This document shows positions 20,437 to 28,483 of a stretch of DNA of 64,000 bases, piece after piece (position 1 is the stretch's first letter; each line of letters opens with the position of its first letter). The notes below the pieces were generated by a model, which worked only from the letters and a program-made list of their open reading frames with translations, was not told the origin of the DNA and made no database searches. Source of the DNA: Streptomyces sp. H27-H5 (lineage in GTDB: Bacteria; Actinomycetota; Actinomycetes; Streptomycetales; Streptomycetaceae); assembly GCF_026627505.1 (NCBI RefSeq), contig NZ_JAPNLK010000025.1:28863-92862 (forward strand). Direction: 5' to 3'. The translations under genes and the position numbers were made by a program.

Positions 20437-20532
20437 CCGGTCGCACGGGAGTCCGCGCTGCCGGTCGCGCGGGAGTCCGCGCTGCCGGTCGCGCGGGAGT
20501 CCGCGGTGCCGGTCGCGCGGGAGTCTGCGGGG
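20437..20532. repeat. four tandem 24-bp repeats downstream of bioD
   Basis: The unit CCGGTCGCGCGGGAGTCCGC plus four bases is repeated four times head to tail, with one to three changes between copies. It fills much of the gap between bioD and the convergent lipoprotein gene. It has no spacers and no inverted symmetry, so it is not a CRISPR array. It is probably a slipped-strand repeat of unknown role. Confidence 0.85.
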
Positions 20533-20611
20533 ATGAGCCGGCAGGCTCCCGTCGGGCGCGGGGGGCGTCGCTCGGGCGAGGTGCGGGACTGGCACCCGGC
20601 GGGCGTTCGGG

Positions 20612-21262
20612 TCAGTGCCCGCCCTTCGGCTCCAGGCAGCCGCCCTCCATGTACACCCCGTGCCCCTCCACCGTGAGGCCGCCGCCGGCCGTCCACCGTC
20701 CCGTCACGCACGGGCCGGCTTCCGGGATGAACAGCGAGAACCCCAGCGCTCCCCCGCTCCGGTACACCTCGTTGCCGGTGACGGAGTAGCCGAGTTCCTT
20801 CAGGGACGCGGCCAGTTCCGCGTCGCCGCGCGGGGCCGCCTTGCCGGCGCCGGTCAGCGCCGCCTTGATCCGGGCGCCGTGGGCGTCGGCTCGGCACCGA
20901 CTCTCGGCCGAGAGGGTGTCTTGCGTCTTGTACGCGTGGTTCTCCGCGTACTTGCGTGCCTCGGGGTCCATCGGCAGTTCCCGCGACGACTCCCCGCCGC
21001 TCGCACCGTCGTTCGCGCCGCCGTTCGTGCCGCCGTCCTGCGGGTCGGCCGACGCCTCGGCCGCCTTCTGCGCGCATCGCGCGGCCACGTCGGGGAAGAG
21101 CCGGTCGTGGCGGGCCAATCCGGACGCGACCGGGTCGGGTGAACCCGCCGCGGTCGGCGTCGTGTTCCCGGCGCTCCCCGCCTTGGTGGTGCCGCAGGCC
21201 GTCAGCGCCGGCAGCACCGCGACGAGCAACACCCCTGCCATCCAGGTCATTCGAGAGGTCAA
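20612..21262 (-). CDS. putative lipoprotein, unknown function
   Basis: This 216-aa protein begins with a short signal peptide and the lipobox LTAC, with lipidation expected at Cys23. The region 30-95 is low complexity (Ala, Gly, Ser, Asp), probably a cell-wall linker. The C-terminal part (about 96-216) has four Cys-containing segments and reads like a small folded domain with a GLTVEGHGVYMEGGCLEPKG end. I do not recognise a family. The TTG start at 21262 is favoured because GGAG lies 6 bases upstream, whereas the internal ATG at 21250 has no ribosome site. Confidence 0.75.
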   Translation of the reverse strand: MTSRMTWMAGVLLVAVLPALTACGTTKAGSAGNTTPTAAGSPDPVASGLARHDRLFPDVAARCAQKAAEASADPQDGGTNGGANDGASGGESSRELPMDPEARKYAENHAYKTQDTLSAESRCRADAHGARIKAALTGAGKAAPRGDAELAASLKELGYSVTGNEVYRSGGALGFSLFIPEAGPCVTGRWTAGGGLTVEGHGVYMEGGCLEPKGGH

Positions 21263-21593
21263 GACGTCTCCACATCCCCGGAGGGAGCGTCAGGCCCCGA
21301 CGACCGAGGCGAACAACCGATTATCGCCTGCCTTCGCCTGGACCGGATGGGGGCCCCTGGAGGCGCACACCGCGGACTCCGCTCCCTCCCCGAGCGCGCG
21401 CACCATCCGCGGGCCCTCCGCCTCGACCGCGCACCGCCGGGTGTGCGGTGACCCTCCCGGCTGCCCGTAGACCCGGACCCGGCCGTGCTCCCCCCGGACG
21501 ACTGTGCGCCCACGCGGTTTCGCGGCCCCCCGAGGCGGGGAACAGCCCGGCAGGGCACCCGCACCAGCCGCCACCCCCGCTTGGAGGCCCGCC
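21263..21593. other. 331-base divergent gap without a clear gene
   Basis: This stretch separates the lipoprotein gene from the methyltransferase gene. A minus-strand frame ending at 21290 keeps high G/C at third positions and contains an ordinary-looking 60-residue segment, but it has no start codon with a ribosome site except one overlapping the methyltransferase ATG. I see no palindrome or consensus promoter here. Promoters for both flanking genes must lie within it. Confidence 0.5.
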
Positions 21594-22253
21594 ATGCCCC
21601 GCCGACCCGCCGACCCGGTCCATCACCCGCACTTCGCGCGTTTCTACGCCCGCTTCAGCACCGCCGCCGAGACCCGCGGCGGCATCGGCACGCTCCGCGA
21701 GGAACTGCTGCACGGCGTGTCCGGTCGTGTCATCGAGATCGGCGCCGGCAACGGCCTCAACTTCGCGCACTACCCCCGGGCGGTCTCCGAGGTGGTCGCC
21801 GTCGAACCGGAGCGCTCCCTGCGTCGACTCGCCGCGGCGGCCGCGCTGCGCGCCGAGGTCCCGGTCGACCTCGTGCCCGGCGTCGCCGAGGCGCTGCCGG
21901 TCAAGAGCGAGGCCTTCGACGTGGCCGTGGCCTCGTTGGTGCTGTGTACGGTACGCAGCCTGCCGCGCGCCCTCGCGGAACTGCACCGGGTGCTCCGCCC
22001 CGACGCCGAGCTGCGGTTCTTCGAGCACGGTCTGGCGCCCGGCCCCGGCATGGGCGCCGTCCAGCGGACGCTGGACCGGACCGTCTGGCCCCGGCTCTTC
22101 GGCGGCTGCCACACGGCCCGCGACCCGCTCGCCGCGATCGAGGCGGCCGGCTTCCGCATCGTCTCGCACCGCGCCTTCCGGCTACCGGAACGCGGCCCGG
22201 CGCTCCCCACCTCGTACTGCGTCATCGGCTCGGCCCGCCGCGTGGAGGACTGA
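21594..22253 (+). CDS. class I SAM-dependent methyltransferase
   Basis: This 219-aa protein has the Rossmann-type methyltransferase fold. Motif I is EIGAGNGLNF at about 43-52, the acidic residue ending strand 2 is in VAVEPE, and FDVAVASLVLCTV marks the post-II region, with RVLRPDAELRFFEHG as motif III. This pattern resembles Methyltransf_11 proteins of the UbiE/METTL7-like group. TTGGAGG before the ATG at 21594 supports the start. The substrate is unknown, and no pathway genes adjoin it. Confidence 0.88.
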   Translation: MPRRPADPVHHPHFARFYARFSTAAETRGGIGTLREELLHGVSGRVIEIGAGNGLNFAHYPRAVSEVVAVEPERSLRRLAAAAALRAEVPVDLVPGVAEALPVKSEAFDVAVASLVLCTVRSLPRALAELHRVLRPDAELRFFEHGLAPGPGMGAVQRTLDRTVWPRLFGGCHTARDPLAAIEAAGFRIVSHRAFRLPERGPALPTSYCVIGSARRVED

Positions 22254-22315
22254 GGACGGGAGGGCTCTGCGGCCTCCCCCGGATCCCGTCCCCCGCTCGC
22301 CCACCGGTCCGCGAA

Positions 22316-22741
22316 TCAGCGGTCGAGCGGCTTGACCCAGCGGGTCCAGTGGTCCTCGGGGCGGTATCCGGCCGCGTCCCACGCCCCGTGCACCCCCTCG
22401 TTGCGATCGAGCACCATCGCGTCCGCGCGCCGCCCGCCCAGGGCGACGAACCGCTCCTCGGCGGCGGCCGGCAGGGCCGCGCCGATGCCCTGCCTGCGGT
22501 GTTCGGGGTGGACGGCGAGCCGGTACAGGTGGCAGCGCCGGCCGTCGAAGCCGGCGATGACCGTGCCGACGAGCCCGCCGTCTCGGCGGGCTGGGAGGAG
22601 GGCGTGCGGGTCACGGGCGTGGAGCAGCTCGATTCCGGCGAGGTCGTCGGAGATGCTTGTGCCTTCGGCGGCCGTCTTCCAGAAGGCCAGTACCTCGGCG
22701 AGGTCTGGCGGGGAGCCGGGTCCGATGTGAAGATCGTCCAT
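22316..22741 (-). CDS. GNAT family N-acetyltransferase
   Basis: This 141-aa protein is one GNAT domain. Motif A, which binds acetyl-CoA, is LYRLAVHPEHRRQGIGAALP at about 73-92. The C-terminal segment (YRPEDHWTRWVKPL) fits small-molecule acetyltransferases. It is divergent from the CBS transporter operon. The substrate is unknown. Confidence 0.87.
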   Translation of the reverse strand: MDDLHIGPGSPPDLAEVLAFWKTAAEGTSISDDLAGIELLHARDPHALLPARRDGGLVGTVIAGFDGRRCHLYRLAVHPEHRRQGIGAALPAAAEERFVALGGRRADAMVLDRNEGVHGAWDAAGYRPEDHWTRWVKPLDR

Positions 22742-22942
22742 GCTCCGGATCCCCTCACCCGAGGGACGGGCACCAAAAGTACGATCCCTCCTCTTTGCCT
22801 GTCCTTTACCCTGTGGTCAACCGTTCCGCTCGAACGACCTGAAAGAAAGGTGTGAGCGTCCGCCCATGGGCGAGCCCCTCGGTACCCGACATCGCGCGAC
22901 CCCCCTCCTCCTGGCTGATCATGGAACGGAGGTGACCGACCG

Positions 22943-24283
22943 ATGACCGAAGTGCTCCTGCTCATCGTGGCGCTGCTGCTCTGCCTGGCCTGCGGAGTCT
23001 TCGTCGCGGCCGAGTTCTCGTTGACGACCGTCGAGCGCAGTGAACTGGAACGCGCCGTCGAACGCGGCGAACGCGGGGCCGACAGCGCCCTGGCAGCCGT
23101 TAGGAGCCTGACCTTCCAACTCTCGGGCGCCCAACTCGGCATCACCGTGACCGGCCTGGTCATCGGCATGCTCTCCAAGCCCTCGATCTCGGCCCTGCTC
23201 CAGGGCCCCTTCCAGGCCATGGGCCTGTCGGCCGCGGCCGCGTCCTCCGCCGCCCTGGTCGTGGGCACCGTCCTGTCGACCGTCGTCCTGATGGTCGTCG
23301 GCGAGCTGGTGCCGAAGAACTGGGCCATCTCCTCGCCGCTGGCCATCGCCAAGCGCGTGGCCACCATGCAGCGGGCCTTCAGCCGTGCCTTCAGGCCGCT
23401 GATCAGCCATCTGAACACCACCGCGAACCACCTCGTCCGCCGGTTCGGCCTGGAGCCGGCCGAGGAACTGGCCTCGGCACGCAGCCCTCAGGAGCTCGTG
23501 GCCCTGGCCCGGCACTCCGCGAAGGCGGGCTCGCTGCAGAAGGACACCGCCGAGCTGTTCGTGCGGACCCTGAACCTGGCCGACCTGACCGCGGAGAACG
23601 TCATGACCCCGCGCGTCCAGGTCACCGCCCTCGACGTGCAGGCCACCGCCGAGGACGTGGCGAACGCCACCCTGGCCACCGGCCTGTCGCGCTTCCCGGT
23701 GTACCGGGGCAGCCTCGACACCGTCGTCGGCACCGTGCACATCAAGGACGTGCTGGCGCTGCCCGCCGAGGACCGGCACCGGTACCCCGTCGAGCGACTG
23801 CTGCGCGAGCCGCTGCTGGTACCCGAGTCACTGACCGTGGATCGGCTGCTGGACCGGCTGTCGGGCCGGCAGACGATGGCCGTCGTCATCGACGAGTACG
23901 GCGGCACCGCCGGTGTGGCCACGCTGGAGGACATCGTCGAGGAGGTCGTGGGCGAGGTCCGCGACGAGCACGACCCGCACGAGACCCCGGACCTGGCCCC
24001 GGCCGGCACGGACGCCTCGGGACGGGCCCTGTACTCGGCCGACGGCGCCGCCCGCACCGACCAGCTCCGGCGGATCGGGCTGCGGGTCCCGGACGGCCCG
24101 TACGAGACGCTGGCCGGTCTCGTGGCCACCGAGTTGGGCCGGATCCCGGCCGTCGGCGACAGCATGGAACTGGACGGCTGGCGGCTGGACGTGGTGGACG
24201 CGAGCGGGCGTCGGGCCGCGCGGGTGCTGCTGCACACGCCGGTCGAGTCCGCCGACAACGACGGTGCTGAGGAGACCCGATGA
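22943..24283 (+). CDS. HlyC/CorC (CNNM-like) membrane transporter with CBS pair
   Basis: This 446-aa protein has an N-terminal DUF21 membrane domain (about 1-190; helices at 4-26, 60-80, 100-125), a CBS pair (about 210-335; VMTPRVQVTALDV ... GTVHIKDVLAL ... TAGVATLEDIVEEVVGE) and a C-terminal CorC/HlyC domain. Homologues are linked to magnesium or cobalt efflux and to membrane stress. The stop codon overlaps the start of a second DUF21-CBS gene by 4 bases (ATGA), so the two are translated together and may form a heterodimer. GGAGGTGACC precedes the ATG. Confidence 0.92.
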   Translation: MTEVLLLIVALLLCLACGVFVAAEFSLTTVERSELERAVERGERGADSALAAVRSLTFQLSGAQLGITVTGLVIGMLSKPSISALLQGPFQAMGLSAAAASSAALVVGTVLSTVVLMVVGELVPKNWAISSPLAIAKRVATMQRAFSRAFRPLISHLNTTANHLVRRFGLEPAEELASARSPQELVALARHSAKAGSLQKDTAELFVRTLNLADLTAENVMTPRVQVTALDVQATAEDVANATLATGLSRFPVYRGSLDTVVGTVHIKDVLALPAEDRHRYPVERLLREPLLVPESLTVDRLLDRLSGRQTMAVVIDEYGGTAGVATLEDIVEEVVGEVRDEHDPHETPDLAPAGTDASGRALYSADGAARTDQLRRIGLRVPDGPYETLAGLVATELGRIPAVGDSMELDGWRLDVVDASGRRAARVLLHTPVESADNDGAEETR

Positions 24284-25299
24284 CCGCGATCCAGTTGCTG
24301 ATCGGCCTGGCGACGCTGGTCGTGAACGCCTTCTTCGTCGGCGCGGAGTTCGCGCTGATCTCCGTCCGGCGCAGCCAGATCGAGCCGTACGCCGAGCAAG
24401 GCGACCGGCGGGCCCGCGCCGTGGTGTGGGGCCTGGAACACCTGTCGGCGCTGATGGCGGCGGCGCAACTGGGCATCACCCTCTGCACCCTGGTGCTGGG
24501 TGTGGTGGCCGAGCCCGCGATCGCCCACCTGCTGACGCCGCTGTTCGACCTGGTCGGCGTACCGGACGGGCTGACTCACGCGATCTCGTTCGTGGTGGCG
24601 CTGGCCCTGGCGACGTACCTGCACATGCTGTTCGGCGAGATGCTGCCGAAGAACGTGGCGCTCTCCGAGCCGGTGCGCACCGCGTTGTTGCTGGGGCCGC
24701 CGCTGGTGACCCTGGCGAAGGCCCTCCGGCCGGTGATCTTCGCGATCAACGCCTTCGCGAACGCCCTGCTGCGCCTGCTGCGGGTGGACGTGAAGGACGA
24801 GGTCGCGGCGACCTTCTCGGACGACGAGCTCGCCCGGATGGTCAAGGACTCCAGTGCCGCCGGACTGATCGACGGCCGCGCGAGCGAGCGGCTGCACGAT
24901 GCCCTGGAGCTGGGCCGTCGTCCGGTCACCGATGTGGTACTGCCGTCGGACCGGGTCGTCCCGGCGCGCGAGGGCATCTCCGCGGCGGGTCTGGAACGGT
25001 TGTCGGCCGAGTCCGGCTACTCCCGCTTCCCCGTGATCGACGCGGAGCACAGGATCCTCGGCTACCTGCACGTCAAGGACGCGCTGGACGTGGCCGAGCG
25101 GGACGAACCGTTCCCGCTGTCCGAGCTGCGCCCGATCGCCCAGGTGCGGGCGGAGACCCCGCTGGACGACGTGCTGACCGCCATGCGGCGCAGCCGTACC
25201 CACCTGGCGGCGGTGCTCGGCCAGGACGGCGTCATGACGGGCCTGGTCACGATGGAGGACGTGCTGCGCGAGCTGTTCGGCAGGCCGGCGTCCGCGTGA
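24280..25299 (+). CDS. second DUF21-CBS transporter, short form
   Basis: This 339-aa protein repeats the DUF21 membrane domain (about 1-180; FFVGAEFALISVRRSQIE, FGEMLPKNVALSEP) and the CBS pair (about 200-335) but stops before any CorC/HlyC domain. The preceding gene keeps that domain, so the pair may be a complementary long/short couple. It is coupled by a 4-base overlap. A hairpin terminator follows. Confidence 0.92.
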   Translation: MTAIQLLIGLATLVVNAFFVGAEFALISVRRSQIEPYAEQGDRRARAVVWGLEHLSALMAAAQLGITLCTLVLGVVAEPAIAHLLTPLFDLVGVPDGLTHAISFVVALALATYLHMLFGEMLPKNVALSEPVRTALLLGPPLVTLAKALRPVIFAINAFANALLRLLRVDVKDEVAATFSDDELARMVKDSSAAGLIDGRASERLHDALELGRRPVTDVVLPSDRVVPAREGISAAGLERLSAESGYSRFPVIDAEHRILGYLHVKDALDVAERDEPFPLSELRPIAQVRAETPLDDVLTAMRRSRTHLAAVLGQDGVMTGLVTMEDVLRELFGRPASA

Positions 25300-25331
25300 C
25301 CGGCTCCTGAATCCCGTGTCCCGGGATCCCG

Positions 25332-25363
25332 GGCCCCGCGGCGGCCCCCGACCGTGCGGGGCC
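25332..25363 (+). terminator. hairpin ending the DUF21-CBS operon
   Basis: Perfect 8-bp arms GGCCCCGC and GCGGGGCC enclose a 16-base loop, 33 bases after the stop codon. The adjacent 14-bp palindrome CCCGGGATCCCGGG (25320-25333) adds further pairing. Confidence 0.55.
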
Positions 25364-25365
25364 GG

Positions 25366-25383
25366 GCTACCGCGCGGTAGCAT
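25366..25383 (+). promoter_or_regulatory. palindrome overlapping the SGNH hydrolase -10 box
   Basis: The perfect 16-bp palindrome GCTACCGCGCGGTAGC (25366-25381) overlaps a TAGCAT -10-like box (25378-25383). The start codon is 10 bases further on, so the leader is very short. A protein bound here would block polymerase. A near copy lies upstream of the alpha/beta hydrolase gene at 35745. Confidence 0.6.
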
Positions 25384-25393
25384 CGCTCCCGCC

Positions 25394-26185
25394 ATGGAGA
25401 TGAATGCGTCCTACACCAGTTTTGTCGCGATCGGTGACTCCTTCACCGAGGGCATGTCCGATCTGCTCCCGGACGGCTCCTACCGGGGCTGGGCCGATCT
25501 GCTCGCCGCACGCCTCGCGACCCGCGAGCCGGACTTCCGCTACGCGAACCTCGCGGTGCGCGGGAAGCTGATCGGCCAGATCGCCGGGGAGCAGGTGCCC
25601 GTGGCGGCCGCGATGGGCGCCGACGTGGTGACGCTCGTGGGCGGCCTGAACGACGCGCTGCGACCCAAGGTCGACATGGGCCGGGTACGGGGGCACCTGG
25701 AAGAGGCCGTGGAACTGCTGGCCCCTTCCTGCAAGACGCTGGTCCTGATGCGTTCGCCGGGGCGCAACGGGCCGGTGATGGATCGTTTCCGCCCCCGCAT
25801 GGAGGAGCTCTTCACCATCCTCGACGAGCTCGCCACGCGGCACGACGCGCTGCTCGTGGACCTGTACGGGGCGCCCGTGCTCGCGGACCCGCGCATGTGG
25901 GACGTCGACCGGCTGCACCTCACGGCCGAGGGGCACCGCCGGGTGGCGGAGGCCGTCTGGCAGAGCCTGGGGCTGGCGCCGGAGGACGAGTGGCGGGCCG
26001 ATCTCGCTCCCTCGGCGGCGCCGACCTGGCCCGCGCGCAGGACCGAGGACCTCCGCTTCGCCCGGCAGCACCTGCTGCCCTGGATCGGGCGCCGGCTGAC
26101 CGGCCGCTCGTCGGGCGACGGACGGGCGGCGAAGCGCGCAGAGCTGCTGCCGTACACGCCTTCGGCCACGGATCGGCTCTCGTAG
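25394..26185 (+). CDS. SGNH/GDSL hydrolase family protein
   Basis: This 263-aa protein belongs to the SGNH esterase/lipase fold. Block I with the catalytic Ser is AIGDSFTEG (about 11-19), the block III oxyanion Asn is in GGLNDALRP, and block V with Asp and His is DVDRLHLTAEGH (about 171-182). No signal peptide is seen, so it acts in the cytosol. The ATG at 25394 begins the homologous region and sits close to the inferred transcription start. The physiological ester is unknown. Confidence 0.9.
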   Translation: MEMNASYTSFVAIGDSFTEGMSDLLPDGSYRGWADLLAARLATREPDFRYANLAVRGKLIGQIAGEQVPVAAAMGADVVTLVGGLNDALRPKVDMGRVRGHLEEAVELLAPSCKTLVLMRSPGRNGPVMDRFRPRMEELFTILDELATRHDALLVDLYGAPVLADPRMWDVDRLHLTAEGHRRVAEAVWQSLGLAPEDEWRADLAPSAAPTWPARRTEDLRFARQHLLPWIGRRLTGRSSGDGRAAKRAELLPYTPSATDRLS

Positions 26186-26242
26186 CAAGGCACAATCCGA
26201 GGCGGGTCCCCTACCTGCGTAAACGCACAGCGGCGGCCCAAG

Positions 26243-26257
26243 TAGAATCACTCCACG
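26243..26257 (+). promoter_or_regulatory. purB -10 box and leaderless start
   Basis: TAGAAT at 26243-26248 fits the housekeeping -10 consensus well. The purB GTG lies 8 bases after it, about where transcription should begin, so purB is probably translated from a leaderless mRNA. No good -35 hexamer and no ribosome site are present. Confidence 0.6.
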
Positions 26258-27690
26258 TGACAGCCAAGCCCCGCATCCCCAATGTCCTGGCCGGCCGCTA
26301 CGCCTCCGCGGAGCTCGCCGTCCTGTGGTCCCCCGAGTACAAGGTGACGCTGGAGCGGCGGCTGTGGCTCGCCGTGCTGCGCGCCCAGAAGGACCTCGGT
26401 ATCGAGGTTCCGGACGCCGCCCTCGCCGACTACGAGCGCGTCCTGGAGACGGTCGACCTCGCCTCCATCGCCGAGCGCGAGAAGGTCACCCGGCATGACG
26501 TGAAGGCCCGCATCGAGGAGTTCAACGCCCTCGCCGGGCACGAGCACGTCCACAAGGGCATGACCTCCCGCGACCTCACCGAGAACGTCGAGCAGCTCCA
26601 GATCCGGCTCTCGCTGGAACTGTCCCGGGACCGCACGGTCGCCGTCCTCGCCCGCCTCGCCAAGCTGGCCGCGGAGCACGCCGAGCTGGTCATGGCCGGC
26701 CGCTCCCACAACGTCGCCGCACAGGCCACCACCCTGGGCAAGCGCTTCGCCACCGCGGCCGACGAACTGCTGGTCGCCTACGACCGCCTGGAGAACCTGC
26801 TGGAGCGCTACCCGCTCCGCGGGATCAAGGGCCCGGTCGGCACCTCCCAGGACATGCTGGACCTGCTCGGCGGCGACACCGCGAAGCTCGCCGACCTGGA
26901 GCAGCGCATCGCCGCCCACCTCGGCTTCGCCCAGGCCTTCACCTCCGTCGGCCAGGTCTACCCGCGCTCGCTCGACTACGACGTGGTCACCGCCCTGGTG
27001 CAGCTGGCCGCCGCCCCGTCCTCGATCGCCAAGACCATCCGGCTGATGGCCGGCCACGAGCTGGTGACCGAGGGCTTCAAGCCCGGCCAGGTCGGCTCCT
27101 CCGCGATGCCGCACAAGATGAACACCCGCTCCTGCGAGCGCGTGAACGGCCTGATGGTCATCCTGCGCGGCTACGCCTCGATGACCGGCGAGCTGGCCGG
27201 CGACCAGTGGAACGAGGGCGACGTCTCCTGCTCCGTCGTCCGCCGCGTGGCCCTGCCGGACGCGTTCTTCGCGTTCGACGGTCTGCTGGAGACCTTCCTG
27301 ACCGTCCTCGACGAGTTCGGCGCCTTCCCGGCGGTCGTCGCCCGTGAACTCGACCGCTACCTGCCCTTCCTCGCCACCACCAAGGTGCTCATGGGCGCGG
27401 TGCGGGCCGGAGTGGGCCGCGAGGCCGCCCACGAGGTCATCAAGGAGCACGCGGTCGCCTCCGCCCTCGCCATGCGCGAGCAGGGCGCCGAGCGCAACGA
27501 ACTGCTGGACAAGCTGGCCGCCGACGAGCGGATGCCGCTGGACCGCGCTCAGCTCGACGCCCTGATGGCCGACAAGCTGTCCTTCACGGGTGCGGCCGGC
27601 GACCAGGTCGCGACGGTGGTCTCCCGTATCGAGGCCATCTCCAAGCAGCACCCGGAGGCCGCCGGGTACGCGCCGGGGTCGATCCTCTGA
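26257..27690 (+). CDS. purB: adenylosuccinate lyase
   Basis: This 477-aa enzyme cleaves adenylosuccinate and SAICAR in purine synthesis. It carries the superfamily signature GSSAMPHKMNTRSCE (serine and lysine of the mobile loop), the early HEHVHKGMTSRDLTEN region and GRSHNVAAQATTLGKR with the catalytic histidine. Homology starts at the GTG (MTAKPRIPNVLAGRYAS). Its stop codon overlaps the in-frame codons that lead into the downstream glycosylase gene, so the two may be co-transcribed. Confidence 0.96.
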   Translation: MTAKPRIPNVLAGRYASAELAVLWSPEYKVTLERRLWLAVLRAQKDLGIEVPDAALADYERVLETVDLASIAEREKVTRHDVKARIEEFNALAGHEHVHKGMTSRDLTENVEQLQIRLSLELSRDRTVAVLARLAKLAAEHAELVMAGRSHNVAAQATTLGKRFATAADELLVAYDRLENLLERYPLRGIKGPVGTSQDMLDLLGGDTAKLADLEQRIAAHLGFAQAFTSVGQVYPRSLDYDVVTALVQLAAAPSSIAKTIRLMAGHELVTEGFKPGQVGSSAMPHKMNTRSCERVNGLMVILRGYASMTGELAGDQWNEGDVSCSVVRRVALPDAFFAFDGLLETFLTVLDEFGAFPAVVARELDRYLPFLATTKVLMGAVRAGVGREAAHEVIKEHAVASALAMREQGAERNELLDKLAADERMPLDRAQLDALMADKLSFTGAAGDQVATVVSRIEAISKQHPEAAGYAPGSIL

Positions 27691-27734
27691 CCCCCGACGA
27701 ACTGGCCGCCGCCCGCGACCGCGTCCTCCCGGAC

Positions 27735-28226
27735 GTGGTCGCGGGCGGTCTGCGTGTGCTCTTCTGCGGGATCAACCCGGGTCTCCTCTCCGCCGCCACG
27801 GGCCACCACTTCGCCCGCGCCAGCAACCGGTTCTGGCCGGTCCTGCACCTGTCGGGCTTCACCCCGCGCCGGCTGGCCCCCGCCGAACAGGAAGAGCTGC
27901 TGACGTACCGGCTCGGCATCACGAACGTGGTGGCCCGCGCCACGGCCCGTGCCGACGAGCTGGACGCCGAGGAGTTCCGTGAGGGCGGTCGGATCCTGAC
28001 GGCCAAGGTGGAGCTGCTGCGTCCGCAGTGGCTGGCCGTTGTCGGTGTGACCGCCTACCGCACGGCCTTCGGCGAGAGGAAGGCCCAGATCGGCCCCCAG
28101 GACCGAACCATCGGCGCCACCCGCATCTGGGCCCTGCCCAACCCCAGCGGCCTCAACGCCCACTGGACCGCCGAGTCCATGGCCCAGGAGTACGCCCGCC
28201 TCCGCACCGCCGCCGAGACCCCCTGA
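27735..28226 (+). CDS. mug: G/U mismatch-specific uracil-DNA glycosylase (Mug/TDG family)
   Basis: This 163-aa base-excision repair enzyme removes uracil or thymine from G mismatches. The active-site motif is LFCGINPGLLS and the second motif is NPSGLNAHW, both diagnostic of the Mug/TDG group. The first usable start is the GTG at 27735. Sixteen more in-frame residues (LTPDELAAARDRVLPD) read upstream to a CTG that overlaps the purB stop, and they look like the usual N-terminus of these proteins. The true start may therefore be that CTG at 27687. Confidence 0.88.
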   Translation: MVAGGLRVLFCGINPGLLSAATGHHFARASNRFWPVLHLSGFTPRRLAPAEQEELLTYRLGITNVVARATARADELDAEEFREGGRILTAKVELLRPQWLAVVGVTAYRTAFGERKAQIGPQDRTIGATRIWALPNPSGLNAHWTAESMAQEYARLRTAAETP

Positions 28227-28250
28227 CCGAACCTCGCCCGCGCCCGGTCC

Positions 28251-28340
28251 GTCCGGGTCCGGGTCCGGGTCCGGGTCCGGGTCCGGGTCCGGGTCCGGGT
28301 CCGGGTCCGGGTCCGGGTCCGGGTCCGGGTCCGGGTCCGG
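28251..28340. repeat. 15 perfect tandem copies of the hexanucleotide GTCCGG
   Basis: A 90-base uninterrupted array lies between the glycosylase gene and a convergent minus-strand gene. On the plus strand it places GGG runs every six bases, which fits G-quadruplex formation. It is outside any convincing gene; the long GPGPGP and DPDPDP frames through it are shadows. Confidence 0.95.
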
Positions 28341-28414
28341 CAGCGATGGTGCATCGGCCCGGGCAGGGGTAGGCAGGCAGGGCATCCCCGGGGCCCGCTC
28401 CCCCGCCGATTCCC

Positions 28415-28434
28415 GCTACCCGGTCGCCGGTAGC
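28415..28434. terminator. inverted repeat between convergent genes
   Basis: GCTACC-N8-GGTAGC lies 50 bases before the stop codon of the convergent hypothetical gene. It may form the terminator for both sides. Its arms happen to resemble the operator-like site at 25366. Confidence 0.4.
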
Positions 28435-28483
28435 CGGGTCCTCGATGGGCCGGCGTCGGCGAGCGGCCTCCCGCGCGTCGCCT

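Noticed and set aside
20437..20532. Possible CRISPR array
   Set aside because: The units are directly adjacent with no spacers, and no cas genes are present.
21290..21595. Minus-strand frame of about 100 codons upstream of the lipoprotein gene
   Set aside because: Third-position G/C is high, but its only plausible start overlaps the methyltransferase ATG and no family is recognisable.
22742..22942. Possible metal-sensing riboswitch in the 200-base leader of the DUF21-CBS operon
   Set aside because: I could not match it to an M-box or yybP-ykoY core by eye.
27549..28385. Frames encoding long GPGPGP, RTRTRT or DPDPDP runs
   Set aside because: They are translations of the GTCCGG array joined to antisense DNA, not proteins.
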